From Sepiola atlantica (Eukaryota; Mollusca; Cephalopoda; Sepiida; Sepiolidae): DNA of 64,000 bases. The notes beneath the pieces were generated by a model. The model was given only the letters and a program-made list of their open reading frames with translations. It did no database searches and had not been told where the DNA came from. The translations under genes were made by a program, and so were the position numbers. Numbering within the stretch: position 1 is the stretch's first letter; each line of letters starts with the position of its first letter. Positions 57,840 through 64,000 of the stretch are shown here, piece by piece. The DNA lies in assembly GCA_963556195.1 (NCBI GenBank), contig OY744544.1, forward strand, positions 49,017,615-49,081,614. Direction: 5' to 3'.

Positions 57840-58329
57840 ATTGACATCCTAATAACTAAGGGGAGACAAGTACGACCTTTCCTTCAATTTGATTCAGCCC
57901 TTTTTTTGCGTCTCTAAGAAAGAGAACCTGCGGGGCCTTTGATCTCGGCAAATCACGTTGACAGAGGTTTCCGACCAATCACAGACCAGAGATCATGCGT
58001 GACCACGCGTGATTTGAGTGATATAAAAGAAGATACGCCTTTCTTCTCCTCCCTTCTTTCCCCTTTTCCAGCAAGTAACAGGTCCTGTCAACGAAGTCTT
58101 TCTCTCCCTACGACCAGCGATTAAGACAATCCCATCAGTATGACTCGAAAAGCATGTGGGCGAGAAAACACTGCCTACTACTGTCTAACAGTTACTACAC
58201 GCCGTCTCTCCTTTCCTCCTCACCGGACACAGGACGAATAGTAAGCCTAACCCTTTTTTTCCTTTCTCTGTTCGTTCGAACGCCAAATTCCTACCCTTTC
58301 GTACCCGGCAAAAAAGAGGTACAGAGACG
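57840..58329 (+). other. Less AT-rich block with a TATA-like site
   Basis: Contains GTGATATAAAAGAAG near 58018 followed by pyrimidine-rich text, and an ATG near 58140 that opens only a short frame (MTRKACGRENTAYY). It may be part of a retroelement LTR or promoter, but there is no second copy to prove it. Confidence 0.3.
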
Positions 58330-58507
58330 GCTCATTTTCCTTAAATTACGCGCACACCAAAACACGTGTGCTTTCCAAGAAGAAACTTTAAAAGACAATT
58401 TTATACAAACAGTAAACTGCTCATTTTCCTTAAATTACGCGCACACCAAAACACGTGTGCTTTCCAAGAAGAAACACTAAAAGACAATTTTATAAAAACA
58501 GTAAAAT
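58330..58507 (+). repeat. 89-bp tandem duplication
   Basis: GCTCATTTTCCTTAAATTAC ... ACACGTGTGCTTTCCAAGAA is repeated at 58330 and 58419 with only a few changes. Confidence 0.95.
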
Positions 58508-58691
58508 GAACATTTTCCTGTGCACAAAACTCAAGTTTTTCATTGAGGAATTTACACAATTTAATTGAACCACGTTGAATAACTTTGAAATTTTAGAATC
58601 AGTGAAACATGACGCGAGATTTTGTTAAACAAATGAAAGTTATCGTTCTAACGGCGCTTCTAAGCTGTAGTAAAATTTAAATCTCATTATC

Positions 58692-58722
<31 letters not shown>

Positions 58723-58890
58723 GGTGTACTAAAAGCGAACTTTTAGGAAAGGTAAAACCTATTGTGAAAAGTATACAGCTCAATATCCAGGATAGAGCAG
58801 GTAGATATGAAGACGAATGGAATCTGAGCAATTGAATTGAAATTTGATTTGGCTTTTGCTTCTCTAATTCCGTTCCATTCTTCTTCATAT
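58508..58890. other. Unassigned sequence
   Basis: Includes a short TA tract (58693-58718) followed by GTGGTGTACTAAAAGCGAA; no gene recognised. Confidence 0.4.
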
Positions 58891-58893
58891 ATA

Positions 58894-59259
58894 CAGGGTG
58901 GGCAAAAATAAGGGTCCTATTTTTAAAAATTCATAACTTTTTTATTTATTGATTTAAAAAATTTTTTTTTTAGAATATGTAAAGCAAGCATGAGCCGTAT
59001 TAGCCCTAAGGAACGTACCCTCATTTAGAAAACATTATTTTTGCTTAAAAAACTCAAAACAGTGTAAAAAACAATACTTTAGTTTTTGTAAGTTTTAAGA
59101 AGTGTTTTTCGGCTAAAATTTGTTTTGTTTATTTAAAAAAATCTCGGAAGGGTCAGTCTACACACACATAAAGTTTGGTGAGTTTAACTTTTATTTTGTG
59201 GAAGTTATTCAAATTCAAGTTATTCAAATTTAAAGATAGGACCCTTATTTTGGCCCACC

Positions 59260-59262
<3 letters not shown>
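58894..59262. mobile_element. 369-bp mariner-type MITE with TA duplication
   Basis: Left end CAGGGTGGGCAAAAATAAGG and, inverted, right end CAGGGTGGGCCAAAATAAGG continue as matching GTCCTAT and TTTAAA blocks for about 45 bp. TA lies outside both ends (58892-58893, 59263-59264). The interior has no transposase. The right flank is a TA microsatellite. Confidence 0.85.
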
Positions 59263-59295
<33 letters not shown>

Positions 59296-59363
59296 GTATA
59301 TATATACATATAAATACATGTAAATATATACATAGACACACACACACATATATATATATATAC
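59263..59363. repeat. TA/CA-rich microsatellite
   Basis: TA runs with CATA and CACA steps. Confidence 0.9.
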
Positions 59364-60711
59364 GTATATATATATGCTAAGAACATACCAATAATAAACA
59401 AGCACTCTATATATTAGAAGCGTTAAACATCAAAACAAAACAAAAAACAGCCATTAACGGAATTAATTTTAACACTAGTGATAACATTTTAAAATGTTTA
59501 TAGTTCCGACTTTAGTTCCGTATTAATAATATAATTCCCACCTAAACTACCTATTACTATTAGAATTAACACAATGGTCTTTACCTGATGCCCCTGAAGA
59601 TGGACCCAGATGAGCCTGAAAGTACTTGGGACACCTACAGTTATGACACATTCATCAGCCTATTTCCCACCGAAACAAAAACCCCGATTCGGTAAATGTG
59701 AAAGTTGTCAATCTATTTATAATTTCAACACACTAGTTCCTAACTTAGGTTACATAATTCAACACAATCCTACCCCATAATCCTTATACTATAACTCAAT
59801 TGTTGCAAGCAGACTAACGCTGTTTCCAATCCTAACTTCAGTTATACATTAAAGTATCTTATTTAGTCATGCATTTAATATCTAACTAACTGGGAATTCT
59901 TTAAAGTCTTTAAAAATTAAATTCTAAAATACTAGTTTTTGTCCGAATTATTACATATTAAACACGTAAATTCCAGATTTCCAATCGTCTGAACCCTAAT
60001 TTCCCAATTTGAACCTTTTTAAACTTTCTTAATTATATATAAGTTTGTATAAACATCCGTTTTAATTATGGGGACCCCCTTTCAGAATTACTTACTTACT
60101 GACCTGAATCACTTCTGTTTTTAGCTTATGATAACCCCACCCCAACTCGCATCGGTTTATTGCTTACTAGCAATGAGCAGTAACCAAATAAACACTTCCC
60201 TTTCTCTTCTCCCAGCATCAGCATCATTTAACTAACCTCATCACCCACCTCCTTTATCTTTATCCCTTCCCTCACTTCTTTACTTTGCCTTGTCTCTAAC
60301 CAGAGCTCTCGCTTTTCTTACACACGACCGAAGTCGCTACTTAAATTCCCGACTGCCTTACATTTAATATACACATTTCAAACTCAACTTCTGAAAAACT
60401 ACTTTCATTCTCGGTCCACGGAAGTATTTTAAAATGGCCCTAATTCTCTAAATTACATCCGAATAAGTGCATTCCATCTACGATTGAACTAAACATCTTT
60501 CTATTGGATTTACTTCATTTTGAACATTTTCAACGCTGCCTTCACGAAACCCCCTTTTTCCATCTTTAAATCTCCTTTCACCGGACACCTTATCAACGGG
60601 CATTCACCAACTGGGCAGACTCCATATTTTTTACACGCATACTCTTACTTTCCATTACTTTATATTTTTCCAAATTTTGAATTCTGGCTTTTCCACTGCC
60701 AACTTATTCAT
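59364..60711. other. Unassigned sequence, possibly a decayed retroelement
   Basis: Pyrimidine-rich stretches on the plus strand, no domain recognised. Near 59590-59630 CCTGAAGATGGACCC and GATGAGCCTGAAAGT resemble phrases found near ends of Penelope-like elements, but this is weak. Confidence 0.3.
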
Positions 60712-60775
60712 CTATATAATTCCTCTGATGATAAGATTGTAATCTTTGAAACGCCTTGGCTTAAGGAAAGAACAA
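60712..60775 (+). ncRNA. Degenerate hammerhead-like motif
   Basis: TTCCT, CTGATGA, a hairpin AAGAT-TGTA-ATCTT, TGAAACGCC-TT-GGC, then TTA and AGGAA. Stem I (TTCCT/AGGAA), stem II and stem III (GCC/GGC) can all form. However, the closing pair next to GAAA is T-T instead of G-C and the cleavage triplet is not standard, so it may be an inactive relative or a different structured repeat end. Confidence 0.3.
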
Positions 60776-60949
60776 TACACATGTTTTTACCGAGTACACC
60801 TTGCATTGAACAATCGAAATGAAATAGATTTGTCATTCGTCATCTTTATCTCTCTTCCTTAATTTATCTTTATAATTGCTCTATCTTGTATATATGAGCT
60901 TAAACCATTTCACTATAGATAGAACTATCCTCTAAAAGTATACTTTTAG

Positions 60950-60952
<3 letters not shown>

Positions 60953-61028
<76 letters not shown>

Positions 61029-61090
61029 TATATATACATATATACACATATATATGCATATATATACATATATGCATATATATACATATA
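60953..61090. repeat. (TA)n with TATGCATATA/TATACATATA variants
   Basis: About 36 TA copies then a GCATATATACATATA-type compound. Confidence 0.95.
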
Positions 61091-61799
61091 TCCGTGACGT
61101 TATGGAAGTACATACATTTATATAGAAATAACTACACAACAGCATTTATTATAGACCGTAGTATATATGTATACTTAACTTTATATCTGTAGAGACTTCT
61201 TAGAACAATGAGCAAGTATAAAAAAAGTATAAGAGAAGCAGAATAAAATGTAAGCATATAAACAAATAAAAGAAACGTACGAAGGCAAATCTAGATATGT
61301 CTGGATCCTGGCCGAAGTCTCAATCAGTAGCAGTGATAACTGCGAAAAATCATTGTTTTCTCTTTTTGTATTTCTTTCATTTTTTTTGTAAATCTTGTAC
61401 ATGTGCAGTTATGTACAAGGGAAATATTCCTACCCACAGAGCCACAGAAGGTTCTGTGATTATCAGTAAAAATGTGAATAAAGGACAAACAGTAAGTTGA
61501 CAAGCTCCCCTGGTATTCTCTAAATTGAATACGTGCTTTAGGTGTCATCAGCCGATGCCTCGGTTGAACCTAGCGCCTTTGGTTTGAAAAAAGTCACGAA
61601 TTCAATTCAGAGTTAGACATCATCTTGCATTGATATTTGTCCAATGTTTACCGTTCATTGTTTTGGTGGGAGGCGTTTGTAATCTGGGTGGAGAGTGCAT
61701 GATGGCGATACTGCTAACAGCATTGGTTAGGGTGAGTGCTTACCGGAGGACATTCTAACCGTTTTCCTATCAATTCATAGAATTGAAGCTTTTAAATAT
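61091..61799. other. Unassigned sequence
   Basis: No gene recognised. Near 61565-61625 the text CCTAGCGCCTTTGG ... CGAATTCAATTCAGAG could be a decayed tRNA-like head, too weak to call. Confidence 0.35.
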
Positions 61800-61915
61800 A
61801 GTAACACTCCGCACACCCGGACTCTTAATGTACCTTGTTGTGATATTCACGCCCCGTTTGTTTGTTTAAAATGCAATGACATTGAACAAATGAAATATAC
61901 AGAGTTTTCAGCAAA
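61800..61915 (+). mobile_element. Possible pogo-like transposon end
   Basis: GTAACACTCCGCACACCCGG, ACTCTTAATGTACCTTGTTG and TGATATT align with 13405-13465; same orientation. Confidence 0.35.
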
Positions 61916-61974
61916 CGTTCTCAACTAATATAATCAATATTAAGCTTGAATGATTTAGGCCTACCGAACCTATA

Positions 61975-62500
61975 AGTATATCCCGCACTGAATATCATAA
62001 TCTCTATATAAATGCAAATGTGTGTGCCTGTATTCCTTATAAAAAGAAATGTTAGAAACAAAGGTTTCATAAAAACTGAAAGTGTATTTATATTAAAATT
62101 TACCGGGGAAGACAATGGAAGTGGTCTTGAATATCTGCATGCCTTTAAACGAGCTATGGGAGCAGAATCCGTCTTGAAGCTTCCGATATATCTCATTTTG
62201 ATGAAATTTAAATCATATGTATAACAGTTTTTGGGAAAGACAATAGATGTGGCTCCGAATCTCTAAGCCCCTCTTCCAAGTAAGCTATAGGAACATAACT
62301 TTTCTTTAAACGTCAAATCCTATTTTGATGACATTTAAAATCACATAATTAATCCATATTTTTGAATAGGATTTTAAAATTTTTATTCTATTTTCGCTAT
62401 TGCTGTTTAAGTTCAATAAATAATAATGTGTAAGTCACGTAGAGACAAGAACCACACACATGCGCAGACACACAAGAAGTTGTCTAATAATAATTTATTT
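61975..62500 (+). repeat. Dispersed repeat with internal ~120-bp duplication
   Basis: GGGGAAGACAATGGAAGTGG ... TTTTGATGAAATTTAAATCA is followed by a diverged copy GGGAAAGACAATAGATGTGG ... TTTTGATGACATTTAAAATC. The last 135 bp pair with 20060-20220. The family is unidentified. Confidence 0.5.
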
Positions 62501-64000
62501 ACTGATATTTTAGTCAGTTTTTCACATTTAAGTATCTTAAACATGAGTTTTAATTCATATTGCTGTCTATGAAGAAATGGCGATGAAATAGACGAAGCCC
62601 AGTTTGTCTAGCGAAGCCTGATCCCCAGAAGACAGTCGGTTAATTCGAAAAATATATTGAAAGCAGAAATTCTAAAGACTAATAAGATTATTTTTCCAAA
62701 TTTAACCTCCTGTGTTTTCTAACAAAGGAACATAAATTGTCGTTTTTATTATTGTTACACACCAGTGTTCCAATAAATATTTGTCATTGCTCATGGCGAG
62801 GTTTTCTTGTTTTGGGGGTTGCCGACAGAACTAACCACTTTTACAATTTCTCGACTAAGTTGCGTTAACTTTTAAGTTCCGCAGGACATTGGATGTTAAC
62901 GATTAAGATACAAACCAATCGGAACGCACGTGGTTCGCCTATCATCAGATTACATGGGACACAGGATACGACCTTGAGTGCTCCTCAGGGCACATCTGCC
63001 CACGTTTGGTGTCGTGACTAGGTTATGATACTGAGTGAATTCTACGGCACAGCACATGATCCATGCGGATTGTCAAGTTCGAACCATAAAACTATGCTTA
63101 TGTCCCCGTTGTAGATATATGTATAAACAATAGATGAGAGGGAGAGAGAATGGGAGGTGTGATAGTATGGGTAAAATACCCAGTTCCTGAAGATGTCTGA
63201 ATTCCACATCTTGTCAAGTCGGTCGACTCTAGTGAAAAAGCACGAACAAAGGAGGTATTTAATACTGTTTTCAATTAAATCCCTGGTAAGCGATAATAGG
63301 AATCGATAAAGTTTTACTGTAAAGTTATTGTTTGCTTATCGTTGTTGATAATGATGATAATGATGATGATCATCACCATTATCATGATGAATGTAGAAAT
63401 ATTATCGCGGTTTGAAATGGATTTCCGGTGAACACTAGATGGATTACGTTGATTTCCGTCGTACGAAACGTTTATAAGTAAATATTCCATGTTAGAATAG
63501 CTGGATAAGTGGTTTGGTCGTTTTCGTTGTGGGCTAGAAGATGAAATCCAGAGTCTTATGACTAATTTCTTCCAGTGGATCAGAAAACATCGCTGAATAG
63601 TCGATTTCTTCTTTGCAGTGAGTTGAAAGGAGTAAAAAACGTTTCAGTTGGATGACAAACTTTAAAGAACGTGTGAAAAAGTCGTATAGTTAACCGGAGG
63701 ACAGTATTGATGCACATTTGAGGTTTTGTTTGTAGATCGTAGGAGATTACCGATGTCATGAAAAGTGGAAATACAAAGGGGGGGGGCGTTTGAATACGTC
63801 GTTTTAAAGTTGTAATATTGAAGTTTCTCTTTGATGTTGATACCGGGTTTAAATTTGTGTATTGCATTTATTGTTTATTTTATTTTTAGCTTTGTGTTTT
63901 AAAGGTTTTATTTTGTTTGGTATTTAAAAAAACATCGTCTGGCGTCTTAATATACTGTTAAAAACGGTGCGTTGTTGACGTGTCCCTCTTAAAATAAGTA
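62501..64000. other. Unassigned sequence at window end
   Basis: No gene recognised. GAT/ATG triplet run at 63345-63395; poly-G run near 63780. A GTTCGAACC box-B-like site at about 63075 has no convincing box A. Confidence 0.4.

Noticed and set aside
57960..58100. Possible pol II promoter (TATAAAAG with pyrimidine-rich start)
   Set aside because: Kept only as a note in the feature list; no downstream gene and no second LTR to support it.
59645..59690. TCATCAG near GAAACAAAA as a hammerhead
   Set aside because: CTGATGA and GAAA are on opposite strands.

Overview
The window looks like gene-poor, AT-rich animal DNA from a mollusc, most likely a cephalopod (octopus-like). Evidence: no multi-exon host gene is visible and the DNA is dominated by microsatellites (TA, GA/CT, ATT, GAT). 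LINE fragments carry a GAT-repeat tail after a degenerate reverse-transcriptase C-terminus. A three-copy TTAGGG-type motif is present, and tRNA-derived SINE-like repeats and many fold-back elements fill the space. Species assignment is inference. The only hint of host coding sequence is one weak candidate exon on the minus strand at 378-523.

Layout. 1-25 kb: AT-rich intergenic or intronic DNA with a mollusc-type tandem repeat ending in a hairpin (about 2.2-2.9 kb), a LINE 3' end (5.5 kb), several fold-back elements (6.8, 9.5-10.3, 10.5, 16.5-17.2, 18.4-18.8 kb), a LINE reverse-transcriptase scrap (20.9 kb) and a decayed Ty3/gypsy-type LTR element (22.3-25.3 kb). 25.6-28.06 kb: a satellite of about 45 copies of a 53-bp unit. 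28.14-29.27 kb: a dead mariner with terminal repeats, TA duplication, an internal deletion, a premature stop and loss of a catalytic aspartate. 29.9-30.2 kb: two convergent SINE-like copies, each carrying a hammerhead-ribozyme-like core. 30.4-33.1 kb: a large array with 11-12 bp periodicity; 34.0-35.2 kb: an array with a unit of up to about 175 bp. 38.6-50.3 kb: LINE pieces in both orientations (endonuclease, reverse transcriptase, PHD-finger ORF1, C-terminal zinc-binding region), a TA-flanked element with inverted ends, and a minus-orientation relative of the 11-bp array.

50.37-53.96 kb is the best preserved element: a minus-strand LTR retrotransposon with 767/830-bp LTRs of about 99% identity, a 5-bp TAGAC duplication and an intact 466-codon ORF. 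The ORF joins BEL/Pao-like gag and protease-edge sequence to a long Pro/Gln-rich segment; no reverse transcriptase or integrase is present, so it would have to move in trans. 54-64 kb holds microsatellites, a second copy of the LINE reverse-transcriptase fragment, a third SINE/hammerhead remnant, a 369-bp mariner-type MITE and further dispersed repeats.

The most interesting material is the hammerhead-like cores in tRNA-like SINEs, the young gag-only BEL-like element, and sharply bounded fold-back elements with target duplications. None of this was tested by database search, alignment or folding software; everything rests on reading the sequence.
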